A DNA stretch of 9,385 nucleotides, taken from an uncultured Clostridia bacterium (GTDB lineage: Bacteria; Bacillota; Clostridia; Oscillospirales; Ruminococcaceae). Under the pieces are notes generated by a model, which worked only from the letters and a program-made list of their open reading frames with translations, made no database searches and had not been told where the DNA came from. The position numbers were made by a program, and so were the translations under genes. The stretch is from positions 1 to 9,385 of the forward strand of contig CAMEYZ010000069.1 in NCBI GenBank assembly GCA_945947715.1, written 5' to 3'. Positions 1 through 6,230 of this stretch are shown here, piece by piece (the stretch's first letter is position 1; the number at the start of each line of letters is the position of its first letter).

Positions 1-368
1 TATTTGGTGAGCGCCTGCTTTAATGCCTGAGTCTTCATGATATCAGTGTATGCTGCGCCGTGGTCGAAGGGATTTATTCCCTGACGAACTCCGTCCTCGT
101 TGGTGTAGACTATCATCTCAATGCCAAGCTTTTTGGCGGTGTCGTCGCGGAACTTTATCATTTCCTTGAACTTCCATGTGGTATCTATGTGCATAAAAGG
201 AAAGGGAGGCTTTTCGGGATAGAATGCCTTCATTGCAAGGTGAAGCATTACCGAGCTGTCCTTTCCTATCGAATAGAGCATTACGGGCTTTTCGCACTCT
301 GCTGCGACCTCTCTGATTATGTAGATCGCTTCTGCCTCGAGCTCGTCAAGATGCGAGTATTCGCTCAT
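1..368 (-). CDS. cysD: Sulfate adenylyltransferase subunit 2 (CysD), 5' part only
   Basis: Partial gene: the first 122 residues are visible and the rest runs off the left edge; family members are usually about 270-300 residues. CysD is the small catalytic subunit of ATP sulfurylase and works with the GTPase CysN to make APS from sulfate and ATP in the cytoplasm. The N-terminus carries the PP-loop adenylation motif, read as LYSIGKDSSVMLHLA at residues 31-45, followed by the CysD-like stretch FMHIDTTWKFKEM (58-70) and NPFDHG (99-104). The ATG at 368 has a good ribosome site (GGAGGG) just upstream. It lies 14 bases after the aprB stop and is the last operon gene visible here. A cysN or cysNC gene probably follows outside the window; this is inferred. 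The family call is secure. Completeness of the gene cannot be judged. Confidence 0.95.
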   Translation of the reverse strand, partial: MSEYSHLDELEAEAIYIIREVAAECEKPVMLYSIGKDSSVMLHLAMKAFYPEKPPFPFMHIDTTWKFKEMIKFRDDTAKKLGIEMIVYTNEDGVRQGINPFDHGAAYTDIMKTQALKQALTK

Positions 369-382
369 GTGTTTCCCTCCGT

Positions 383-694
383 TTAATATTTATTGGATTC
401 CTTCTGGTTTATGCTGATTTTTGTGACCTTACCGTCGGGAGCTTCAATTATCCAGTTAAGGATATTGCCCTCCTTTTCGGTGTGGACAAGGCTTCCCATG
501 CCGCCTATATCCGCGCCCAGGTAAAACTTCACAGCGTGGACGGGACATTCCTTTATGCATGAGGTGCACCCCCAGCAGTCCTTAGGATATTTTATGTACG
601 CCCTTTTACTTTCGAGCTTGATAAGGCTTCCGGGGCATACCTCAGAGCATCTTCCGCAGCCTATGCATTTTTCCGCGTCAATGGCTATGCTCAT
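383..694 (-). CDS. aprB: AprB-like ferredoxin subunit of APS reductase (short form)
   Basis: A 103-residue protein with two [4Fe-4S] motifs: C10-x2-C13-x2-C16-x3-C20-P and C40-x2-C43-x2-C46-x3-C50-P. Its role would be to pass electrons to the FAD of the adjacent AprA-like subunit, which reduces APS to sulfite and AMP. The second cluster reads CWGCTSC. This keeps the tryptophan found in the CWECYSC motif of dissimilatory AprB, where it is thought to help electron transfer. After the clusters, a segment with GGMGS and a strand-rich end (WIIEAPDGKVTKISI) resembles the AprB beta-sheet domain. Compared with dissimilatory AprB (about 150 residues), the long C-terminal tail is absent and the loop in cluster I is shorter. 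The ATG at 694 has a strong AAGGAGGG site and overlaps the 3' end of aprA by 17 bases, which suggests translational coupling. A generic ferredoxin is possible, but position and the CWGC motif favour AprB. Confidence 0.85.
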   Translation of the reverse strand: MSIAIDAEKCIGCGRCSEVCPGSLIKLESKRAYIKYPKDCWGCTSCIKECPVHAVKFYLGADIGGMGSLVHTEKEGNILNWIIEAPDGKVTKISINQKESNKY

Positions 695-2357
695 AGCTTT
701 GTCCCTCCTTTACAAGCTCTCGCAGGATAATTTTTATCTCTCCGTTTTCCATTACGGAGTTCACATAGCAGTGAAAATCCTTATCATTTCTATCTGGATA
801 GTCAAGATTTTCTGCAAAGCTGTGCCATCTTGTTTCATGCCGTGCTTTAAGATGTGCGATAAGGCTTCTGCACACGGTCAGCCTTTCGCGGAGCTCGTAG
901 ATGAACATCAGCTCGTGAGGATCGTCAGCGTGGAGCTTATCGGAAAGCTGCTGAATGCGGACGATCTTTTCATCAGCGAGGTCAAGCTGCTTTTCGTTGA
1001 AGCGGTAGTTGGTCTTGATGCCGCCCGCGTAGGAATCCATGACGGTCTGCATTGCCTCTTCCAGCTGTTCATATGTGAACTGTTCATTTTTTTGTGAGAG
1101 GAAGCCCTCCGCTTCGGCAAGGCGACTTTTTTCCTCCAATTCGGAAATACTGCCTGAAGCGTTGTTCTTTATGTATTCAGCAGCGGCAAGAGCAGCTATC
1201 TCGCCTTCTGCAAGAGCGCCTGTGACATATTTCTGAGGACAGCCTCCCGCAACGTCTCCTGCGGCAAAGAGTCCGTGTATGGTGGTCTCACGCTTTGAAT
1301 CCACCCAGTAGCCGCTGGCTGTATGACCGCCTACTATGTAAGGCTCAGTGCCCTCTATCTCCACATTCTGGGAAGAGGGGAGCTTTCCACTTTCTATCCA
1401 CTTTATGGTCTGGGAGGGTGCCATGTTCAAGTATGCCTTCAACAGGGCTTCGTCCTGCTCTGGGGTGATGCCCTCGGTTTTCAGATAGCAGGGACCGCGT
1501 CCCTCCACGTTTTCAGTAACTGTTCCGTAAACTCTCTGAGAAATGGTGATGCCGTATTCTCCCTCGTAATTCTCACCGAGAGAGTTTATCTGCTTTGCAT
1601 GTACGCCCTGTGCGAGAGTTCCTGTGGGAGCAATAGTGTCCTTGCAGCGAAGTGCGATGAAGCGCATTTCAAAGGTAGTCATCTCGGCGCCTGCGCGGAT
1701 ACCCATTGCATAGCCTGCGCCGGTGTTGAAGGGAGGATACCACATTTTATGGCGTGAAAAGCCGGGATTGTTTGGCTTATAAAGTCCTGCAGCGCCGCCT
1801 GTTGCGACGATAACAGCCTTTGCTTCAATGGTGTAGAAAACTCCGCTGTCGATGCCAAATCCAAAGGCTCCGTTTATCCTGTGGTTTTCCACCGAAAAAT
1901 CGGTGATGTTGACGCGGTTCATTACTGTGACATTCGGCAAGCTGTTCACTGCGTCAGAAAGTATAGGCTTGATGTTCTCGCCGTTTATCTTAAGATTTCG
2001 GTTTCCTCTGGTAACGTACTTTCCGTTTTCGTCCTTGAGGATAACAAGCCCCAGCTTTTCAAGCCGTGCTGTAACGGAGTTGAGCCGCTCGGACATGGTC
2101 AGCAGCAGATCTCCGCGGACAATATCCTCGGCGTCCTTACGGGCATAGTCCACATAGTCTTGCGGAGTATGTCCATCTGTTATATAGGCGTTTAGCGCAT
2201 TAACGCCTGCTGCAAGGCAGCCGCTGCGCTTGATGTTTGCCTTTTCACAGATAAGGACCCTTGCGTCCGAGTTTTCGGCTAAAATCAGTGCCGCATAGCA
2301 GCCCGCTGTTCCTCCGCCGATTATCAGTATATCTGTTGAGATTCTCTCGGTTTTCAT
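678..2357 (-). CDS. aprA: AprA-like adenylylsulfate (APS) reductase flavoprotein subunit
   Basis: A 559-residue FAD protein of the fumarate reductase/AprA superfamily. It should reduce APS to sulfite plus AMP with the AprB-like partner encoded next. An FAD-binding Rossmann start is seen at residues 9-19 (DILIIGGGTAG), with a second FAD segment at 363-370 (LFAAGDVA). AprA-like segments are SGCLAAGVNALNAY (45-58), WYPPFNTGAGYAMG (206-219), FEMRFIALRCKD (229-240) and GGHTASGYWV (343-352). By comparison with remembered dissimilatory AprA, N56, R237 and H345 appear to match active-site residues. Length is below the usual 620-660 residues of dissimilatory AprA. The ATG at 2357 follows a GGAGAA site. 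Neighbours are trxB upstream and aprB downstream. The company of cysD, sir and metY points to assimilation rather than sulfate respiration; no qmo or dsr genes are visible. A fumarate reductase/aspartate oxidase role is less likely given AprB and cysD. Confidence 0.88.
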   Translation of the reverse strand: MKTERISTDILIIGGGTAGCYAALILAENSDARVLICEKANIKRSGCLAAGVNALNAYITDGHTPQDYVDYARKDAEDIVRGDLLLTMSERLNSVTARLEKLGLVILKDENGKYVTRGNRNLKINGENIKPILSDAVNSLPNVTVMNRVNITDFSVENHRINGAFGFGIDSGVFYTIEAKAVIVATGGAAGLYKPNNPGFSRHKMWYPPFNTGAGYAMGIRAGAEMTTFEMRFIALRCKDTIAPTGTLAQGVHAKQINSLGENYEGEYGITISQRVYGTVTENVEGRGPCYLKTEGITPEQDEALLKAYLNMAPSQTIKWIESGKLPSSQNVEIEGTEPYIVGGHTASGYWVDSKRETTIHGLFAAGDVAGGCPQKYVTGALAEGEIAALAAAEYIKNNASGSISELEEKSRLAEAEGFLSQKNEQFTYEQLEEAMQTVMDSYAGGIKTNYRFNEKQLDLADEKIVRIQQLSDKLHADDPHELMFIYELRERLTVCRSLIAHLKARHETRWHSFAENLDYPDRNDKDFHCYVNSVMENGEIKIILRELVKEGQSYEHSH

Positions 2358-2386
2358 AGTGGTGTTCTCCGGTTATATAAAAGTAT

Positions 2387-3307
2387 TTATCCTTGAAGAT
2401 ATTTTCTTACGGATTCAATGCAGTTAGCGCCGTCAGATGCCGCGGTCACGACCTGTCTGAGCGCTTTTGTGCGGACATCTCCTGCAGCAAATAATCCCTT
2501 TGCCGAGGTAACTCCGTCCTCGCCTGCGATGACATAGCCGTTTTTGTCAAGGTCTGCGATGCCGCTAAGAATATCCGTATTCGGAATACTTCCCACAGCG
2601 GTAAATGACCCGCTGACAGGGAGCAGCTTTTCCTCGCCGTTTTGAGAGTATTTTATGCCGCTGAGCAGCTTGTCGCCCACAAATTCAACGGGAACAGCAT
2701 TCAGGATAAGCTCAATATTCTCTCTTTGGCGGACTCTTTCCTGCAAGGCTTCGTTTGCCCGGAACTCGCTGCGGCGGTGGATTATATAGACTTTTTCCGC
2801 AATATCCGACAGATAAAGTGCATCGGACAGCGCAGTATCTCCGCCGCCGATGACAGCAGCTTTTTTATCCTTGTAGAAGGCTCCGTCGCACACTGCACAG
2901 TAGGAAATTCCTCTTGCGGAAAACTCCTGTTCGCCCTTGATGTTAAGTCTGCGGCGGTAGGTACCTGCGGCGTAAATTATCGTCTTTGCGGAAAGCTCAC
3001 TGCCATCTGTAAAGGAAACGGTATAGATATTATCAGCAGAGGTTATCCTTTCCGCCTCGCCCTCGAAAAACTCCGTTCCCAGCTTCTCGGCATGAGTGCG
3101 GAATTTCTCGCCTAAGTCATAGCCCGATTCGCCCAAAAGTCCGGGATAATTATCCACGCGGCTGCTTTCGGCTATCTGACCTGTGCCCATATATTCCTTT
3201 TCGGCAACGACCGCCTTCAGCTGGGCTCTCTGGGCATATATCGCCGCAGACAGTCCTGCCGGGCCGCTTCCTATGATAATAACGTCGTATAAGCTTTCAG
3301 TCTTCAA
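2387..3307 (-). CDS. trxB: Thioredoxin reductase (NADPH, FAD)
   Basis: A 306-residue low-molecular-weight thioredoxin reductase of normal length. Visible motifs are the FAD loop GSGPAG (13-18), the redox-active pair in YCAVCDG (C137 and C140), the NADPH loop GGGDTA (154-159), HRRSEFRA (177-184, whose arginines favour NADPH) and the second FAD segment LFAAGDVR (272-279). It would take electrons from NADPH to the thioredoxin encoded in the same operon. The start is a TTG at 3307: no ATG lies ahead of the FAD motif, and an AAAAGGAG site sits about 10 bases upstream. It overlaps the end of the JAMM peptidase gene by 11 bases. Its place between the carrier genes and aprBA suggests a redox supply to the sulfur pathway, either to the reductases or to release sulfur from enzyme disulfides or persulfides. 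The exact target is inferred. Confidence 0.95.
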   Translation of the reverse strand: MKTESLYDVIIIGSGPAGLSAAIYAQRAQLKAVVAEKEYMGTGQIAESSRVDNYPGLLGESGYDLGEKFRTHAEKLGTEFFEGEAERITSADNIYTVSFTDGSELSAKTIIYAAGTYRRRLNIKGEQEFSARGISYCAVCDGAFYKDKKAAVIGGGDTALSDALYLSDIAEKVYIIHRRSEFRANEALQERVRQRENIELILNAVPVEFVGDKLLSGIKYSQNGEEKLLPVSGSFTAVGSIPNTDILSGIADLDKNGYVIAGEDGVTSAKGLFAAGDVRTKALRQVVTAASDGANCIESVRKYLQG

Positions 3308-3719
3308 TTATAAGCTGCTCCTTTTCGGAAGTTTTGGGGTCCTCTCCCGTGATCTTAAACGAGTTGAGAACGGGAGCTTCTCTGTCCATAAGAGACAGTA
3401 TCATGTAGCTTGCCTTGCTGTCGAATGCCAGCCGCTTATCCTCGTCGGAGGGTCGGGAGGGGGATTCGGGGTGAGAATGCCAGTTGCCCAGAGGGGAAAT
3501 ACCCTTTGCGCGCATATCCTTTATCGCAGCAAGCTGTTCCTTGGGGTCAAGGGAAAAATGCTCATTGGATTTGTCGATATTCGTGAGAAGATAGACCTCC
3601 TTGATGACCTTATCCTCGCCGTTAGCAGTTCCCGCGATAAGACCGCAGGCCTCGTTGGGGAGCTCCTTTTCGGCGTGAGCGAGCATCTTTTCAAAATCCG
3701 ATTTTTTTAAAGTTATCAT
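3297..3719 (-). CDS. hcyD: JAMM/Mov34 metallopeptidase, HcyD-like, acting on a sulfur carrier
   Basis: A 140-residue zinc peptidase of the JAMM (MPN+) family. The full metal/catalytic signature is present: E23 in NEACGLIAG, H81 and H83 in NWHSHP, then S91 and D94 in PSDED. Relatives next to ThiS/ThiF genes cleave after the Gly-Gly tail of small carriers: HcyD in Wolinella, QbsD in Pseudomonas, and Mec+ in mycobacteria. Here it probably removes the Ser-Arg cap from the adjacent carrier and later frees homocysteine from the carrier adduct. I chose the ATG at 3719 because it starts one base after the ThiF stop (TGA-T-ATG), has GGCGAGG about 10 bases upstream and begins MITLKKS, as family members commonly do. 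An in-frame ATG at 3752 would add 11 residues but lies inside the upstream gene. The 3' end overlaps trxB. Family call is firm; substrate is inferred from context. Confidence 0.9.
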   Translation of the reverse strand: MITLKKSDFEKMLAHAEKELPNEACGLIAGTANGEDKVIKEVYLLTNIDKSNEHFSLDPKEQLAAIKDMRAKGISPLGNWHSHPESPSRPSDEDKRLAFDSKASYMILSLMDREAPVLNSFKITGEDPKTSEKEQLIIED

Positions 3720-3720
3720 A

Positions 3721-4548
3721 TCATTCAGCCTCGCCTGTGAGATGTACACCATCGCACTCTGCCTGCTCGTAGTCGATAAGCTCGGTGATGGTGGGGTGCT
3801 CTCCGCATACCGCGCAGTGAGATGTGTCCTTGGGAAGCTTTATCTTGCGGAATTCCATGGTGAGCGCGTCATAGGTGAGAAGATAGCCTGTGAGAAGCTC
3901 GCCCTGTCCGATGATGTACTTGACAGCCTCCATAGCCTGTAGGCTTCCGATAACGCCGCCCATTGCGCCGATAACTCCCGCCTGCTTGCAGGTAGGAACT
4001 GCGTCCTTCGGAGGTGGCTCCTTGAATACGCAGCGGTAGCAGGGACCCTGACCGGGAACGTATGTCATCAGCTGACCCTTGAAGCGGATTATCCCCGCAT
4101 GAGAGAAGGGCTTTTTCGCCATAACGCAGGCATCGTTGATAAGGAATTTGGCAGGGAAATTATCCGTGCCGTCGATAATGAAATCGTAATCCTTTATCAG
4201 GTCGAGGATATTCTCGGAGGTAACGAAGGTGCGGTATGTATTGACGGTGACGTCGGGATTTATGGCAGTCATGGTCTCCTTAGCGGACTGTACCTTAGCC
4301 TTGCCCAGGTCGTTGGTGGTGTGGATGACCTGTCTCTGGAGATTGGACAAATCCACCTCATCAGCGTCGGCAATTCCGATAGTTCCCACGCCTGCAGCAG
4401 CAAGATACATTGCTGCAGGTGCGCCCAGTCCGCCTGCTCCGATAATGAGCACCTTGGCGTTGAGGAGCTTTTTCTGACCCTTAGCGCCGACTTCCTTTAA
4501 GATTATATGACGTGAATAGCGTTCAAGCTGTTCGTTTGTAAAAGCCAT
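3721..4548 (-). CDS. hcyF: ThiF/MoeB-type adenylyltransferase, HcyF-like, activating the sulfur carrier
   Basis: A 275-residue E1-like enzyme that should use ATP to adenylate the C-terminal glycine of the ThiS-like carrier encoded just upstream, preparing it to accept sulfide. Visible features are the ATP loop GAGGLGAPAA (37-46), the DADEVDLSNLQRQ segment (61-73), DGTDN (126-130), a structural zinc site from two CxxC pairs (C170/C173 and C245/C248), and a conserved cysteine C187 in the mobile loop (PTCKQAGVIG). There is no C-terminal rhodanese domain, unlike MoeZ-type proteins, so sulfur would come from another source such as sulfide from Sir or the TusA-family protein. The ATG at 4548 follows AAAGGAGAA. 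ThiF (thiamin) and MoeB (molybdopterin) have the same fold, but no thiamin or molybdopterin genes are near. The HcyF role is inferred from the metY, sir, carrier and JAMM neighbours. Confidence 0.88.
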   Translation of the reverse strand: MAFTNEQLERYSRHIILKEVGAKGQKKLLNAKVLIIGAGGLGAPAAMYLAAAGVGTIGIADADEVDLSNLQRQVIHTTNDLGKAKVQSAKETMTAINPDVTVNTYRTFVTSENILDLIKDYDFIIDGTDNFPAKFLINDACVMAKKPFSHAGIIRFKGQLMTYVPGQGPCYRCVFKEPPPKDAVPTCKQAGVIGAMGGVIGSLQAMEAVKYIIGQGELLTGYLLTYDALTMEFRKIKLPKDTSHCAVCGEHPTITELIDYEQAECDGVHLTGEAE

Positions 4549-4577
4549 TGTAAGATTCTCCTTTAAAGTAGTATGTA

Positions 4578-4787
4578 TTATCTGCTGCCGCCGCCCATGA
4601 AGTAAAGAAATTCCACATTGTCCGATTCCTTTAAAACGGTGGTATCGAAGGAGCCGCTCTCAACAAATTCCTCGTTGATAGAAACGGTCACATACTGGGG
4701 AGTCTCCACCTTTTCCTGTTCGATAAGCTCGCTGACGGTGATTCCGTCCTTAACTTCCTTTTTTTCGCCTGCTACTGTGATTATCAT
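4578..4787 (-). CDS. hcyS: ThiS/MoaD-like sulfur carrier with masked glycine tail (HcyS-like)
   Basis: A 69-residue ubiquitin-fold carrier. The N-terminus MIITVAGEKKEV and the pattern of a short strand, one helix (TVSELIEQ) and later strands ending EFLYFMGGG are typical of ThiS. ThiS proteins usually end in the reactive glycines; here two extra residues follow, so the tail reads M64-G65-G66-G67-S68-R69-stop. The protein must therefore be trimmed before its glycine can be adenylated and turned into a thiocarboxylate. The JAMM peptidase in the same operon is the obvious candidate. Known parallels are HcyS-Ala in Wolinella and QbsE with a C-terminal dipeptide in Pseudomonas. The ATG at 4787 has an AAGGAG site that overlaps the thioredoxin stop. 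A thiamin ThiS role is the main alternative, but the masked tail and neighbouring metY and sir argue for homocysteine synthesis. Confidence 0.88.
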   Translation of the reverse strand: MIITVAGEKKEVKDGITVSELIEQEKVETPQYVTVSINEEFVESGSFDTTVLKESDNVEFLYFMGGGSR

Positions 4788-4799
4788 GGTTATTTCTCC

Positions 4800-5114
4800 T
4801 TATTTCAGTTTATCAATGATATCGGTGATGACCGATTTTTTTACTGCACCTGTGATGCGTTCCTCTTCCTTTCCGTCCTTGAAGAAGATAAGCGTGGGCG
4901 CTGCGGAAACGCCGTATTTTTCGGCAAGCTCTCCGTCGAAGTTTATATTTATTTTTGCCAGCTTTACGTCGGGATATTCCTCCTCAATTTCTGCCAGCAC
5001 AGGGGACATTCTCTTGCAGGGCACACAGCTGTCAGAGTAGAAATCTGCTGCTGTTACACCGCTGTTCTGTAAGATCTCGCTGTCGAAGTTCTCAGTGTTT
5101 ACGCGTATCGGCAT
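4800..5114 (-). CDS. trxA: Thioredoxin-family protein with CVPC active site
   Basis: A 104-residue single-domain thioredoxin-fold protein of normal length. The redox motif is SDSCVPCKRMSP, with C30 and C33, and the cis-proline is P73 in SAAPTLIFF. The usual tryptophan before the first cysteine and the glycine in CGPC are replaced by serine and valine, so redox potential and partners may differ from ordinary thioredoxin. It is probably reduced by the thioredoxin reductase of the same operon and then serves a sulfur-pathway enzyme; the client is unknown. I chose the ATG at 5114, one base after the TusA stop (TGA-T-ATG) with AAAAGG upstream, and the same junction layout as hcyF/hcyD. An in-frame ATG at 5135 would add seven residues but overlaps tusA. 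The absence of a signal peptide indicates a cytoplasmic protein. Confidence 0.88.
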   Translation of the reverse strand: MPIRVNTENFDSEILQNSGVTAADFYSDSCVPCKRMSPVLAEIEEEYPDVKLAKININFDGELAEKYGVSAAPTLIFFKDGKEEERITGAVKKSVITDIIDKLK

Positions 5115-5115
5115 A

Positions 5116-5361
5116 TCAGTCACCGACCTTTTCAACTATGAGAGTATAGGTCCCGTCCTCGTTGTCGGTGAGCTTAAGAATTTTGTGACCCTCTTCCTTG
5201 ATGCTTCTGGGGACGTTCTGCACAGGCTCGCCATCGTTCATTCTGATAGAGAGTATCTGTCCCTCGTCCAGCTCTTCAAGAGCCACCTTTGCCTTTACGA
5301 ATGTTGTTGGGCACACCACATCGGTGATATCCACTGTATCGTCTATATTAAAATCAGCCAT
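5116..5361 (-). CDS. tusA: TusA/SirA-family sulfur-relay protein
   Basis: An 81-residue TusA-like protein. The signature cysteine-proline is C17-P18 in VVCPTTFVKAKVALEEL, at the start of the first helix as in TusA; C17 would carry a persulfide. The second proline of the classic CPxP motif is replaced by threonine (CPTT). The later segment NDGEPVQNVPRSIKEEGH (42-59) is characteristic of a TusA subgroup that I recall beside or fused to sulfite reductases. It may deliver or buffer sulfur between Sir and the carrier protein; this is inferred. The ATG at 5361 has a GGAGG site inside the sir 3' end and overlaps sir by 8 bases, which points to tight coupling of the two proteins. No cysteine desulfurase gene is visible that would load it in the usual way. 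Confidence 0.9.
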   Translation of the reverse strand: MADFNIDDTVDITDVVCPTTFVKAKVALEELDEGQILSIRMNDGEPVQNVPRSIKEEGHKILKLTDNEDGTYTLIVEKVGD

Positions 5362-6214
5362 TGTAAACCTCCATTATTTTTTTCTCGAATTTTTCCCGGC
5401 CCACTCTGTCGATAGTGAATTTGAAGCGCTCGCCGGGATTTGCGTTTTCATCGAAGAACTGTATCGCCGCATCACATACTTCAAGGAGCTTGTCGTGGTC
5501 CTCGATAAAGGGGATAACGGTTTCGCCCTTATTTATGCTGTTGCCGAAAAGTCCGCCAAAGGAAACGATGTAGCCGTGAGTCTCGTCCCATGCGTCTGTA
5601 GGACAGGATTTGCAGCAGCGTCCGCAGAAATTACATTTGTCGTTATCCACGGAAATTTTTCCGTCCTTCAGAGTGATAGCCTCGCTTCTGCATGCCTTCA
5701 CGCATACGCCGCAGGAAATGCAGTCCTTTTCGCGCCATGCCACCTTGATGCCGCCCTTGATGCCCACATCGTTTTCCTCAGATTTCAGGCAGTTATTCTG
5801 ACAGCCTGTGATGCCGAATTTGAATTTGTGAGGAAGCTCGCGGGCGAAATATCTGTCGTCCAGCTCCTTTGCCAGAGCATATGTATCTATACATCCGCTG
5901 GGACATATTGCCTCGCCCTGACAGGCTGTGATAGTTCTCACTCTGGGACCGCATACGCCGGGCTCAACATCCCCCTCCGCAAGAGCAGCCTTTACAGCGT
6001 CAATATCATCCAGCTTGATAAAGGGAATCTCCACGCTCTGACGAGAGGTCAGATGTACATGACCGTCGCCGAATTTATCAGCGACCTCGGCGATCTTTGC
6101 AAGCTGCTTTGCAGAAAGATTTCCCCCCACCACTCTAAGTCTGAGAGAAAAATTATTTTTCTGCTTCTGTCGCATGAAGCCGCCTTTTTTAAGAGTTGAA
6201 TAATCCACTGCCAT
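5354..6214 (-). CDS. sir: Siroheme sulfite reductase with fused two-cluster ferredoxin domain
   Basis: A 286-residue sulfite/nitrite reductase-family protein that should reduce sulfite to sulfide with six electrons. The N-terminal half-ferrodoxin-like region includes HVHLTSRQSVEIP (52-64). The siroheme-[4Fe-4S] ligands follow as C98-x5-C104 (TACQGEAICPSG) and C138-x3-C142 (GCQNNC). A ferredoxin domain comes next, with C165/C168/C171/C175 and C194/C197/C200/C204. This single-chain layout resembles AsrC and small clostridial sulfite reductases, and is much shorter than assimilatory CysI. No flavoprotein partner (CysJ, AsrA or AsrB type) is in the window, so the electron donor is probably a cellular ferredoxin. 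The ATG at 6214 has a GGAGG site. It lies 16 bases after metY and overlaps tusA. Nitrite reduction cannot be ruled out from motifs, but the sulfur operon makes sulfite the likely substrate. Confidence 0.92.
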   Translation of the reverse strand: MAVDYSTLKKGGFMRQKQKNNFSLRLRVVGGNLSAKQLAKIAEVADKFGDGHVHLTSRQSVEIPFIKLDDIDAVKAALAEGDVEPGVCGPRVRTITACQGEAICPSGCIDTYALAKELDDRYFARELPHKFKFGITGCQNNCLKSEENDVGIKGGIKVAWREKDCISCGVCVKACRSEAITLKDGKISVDNDKCNFCGRCCKSCPTDAWDETHGYIVSFGGLFGNSINKGETVIPFIEDHDKLLEVCDAAIQFFDENANPGERFKFTIDRVGREKFEKKIMEVYNG

Positions 6215-6230
6215 TATGGTATCCTCCGTA

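Noticed and set aside
555..1757. Several 100-180 codon plus-strand frames opposite aprA and aprB
   Set aside because: No good ribosome sites or family motifs; they mirror well-supported minus-strand genes.
678..2357. Fumarate reductase or L-aspartate oxidase
   Set aside because: The FAD fold is shared, but AprA-type segments, the AprB-like neighbour with CWGCTSC, and cysD favour APS reductase.
383..2357. Dissimilatory sulfate respiration genes
   Set aside because: The AprB tail is missing, no qmo or dsr genes are present, and all neighbours serve homocysteine formation.
3721..4787. Thiamin (ThiS/ThiF) or molybdopterin (MoaD/MoeB) genes
   Set aside because: No thiG, thiH, moaE or similar gene is adjacent, and the carrier's masked tail with JAMM, MetY and Sir neighbours fits homocysteine synthesis better. 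Not fully excluded.
5198..6199. A 333-codon open frame on the plus strand
   Set aside because: It lies opposite sir and tusA, whose cofactor motifs and ribosome sites are clear. The plus-strand translation has no recognisable domain and is a by-product of codon use on the other strand.
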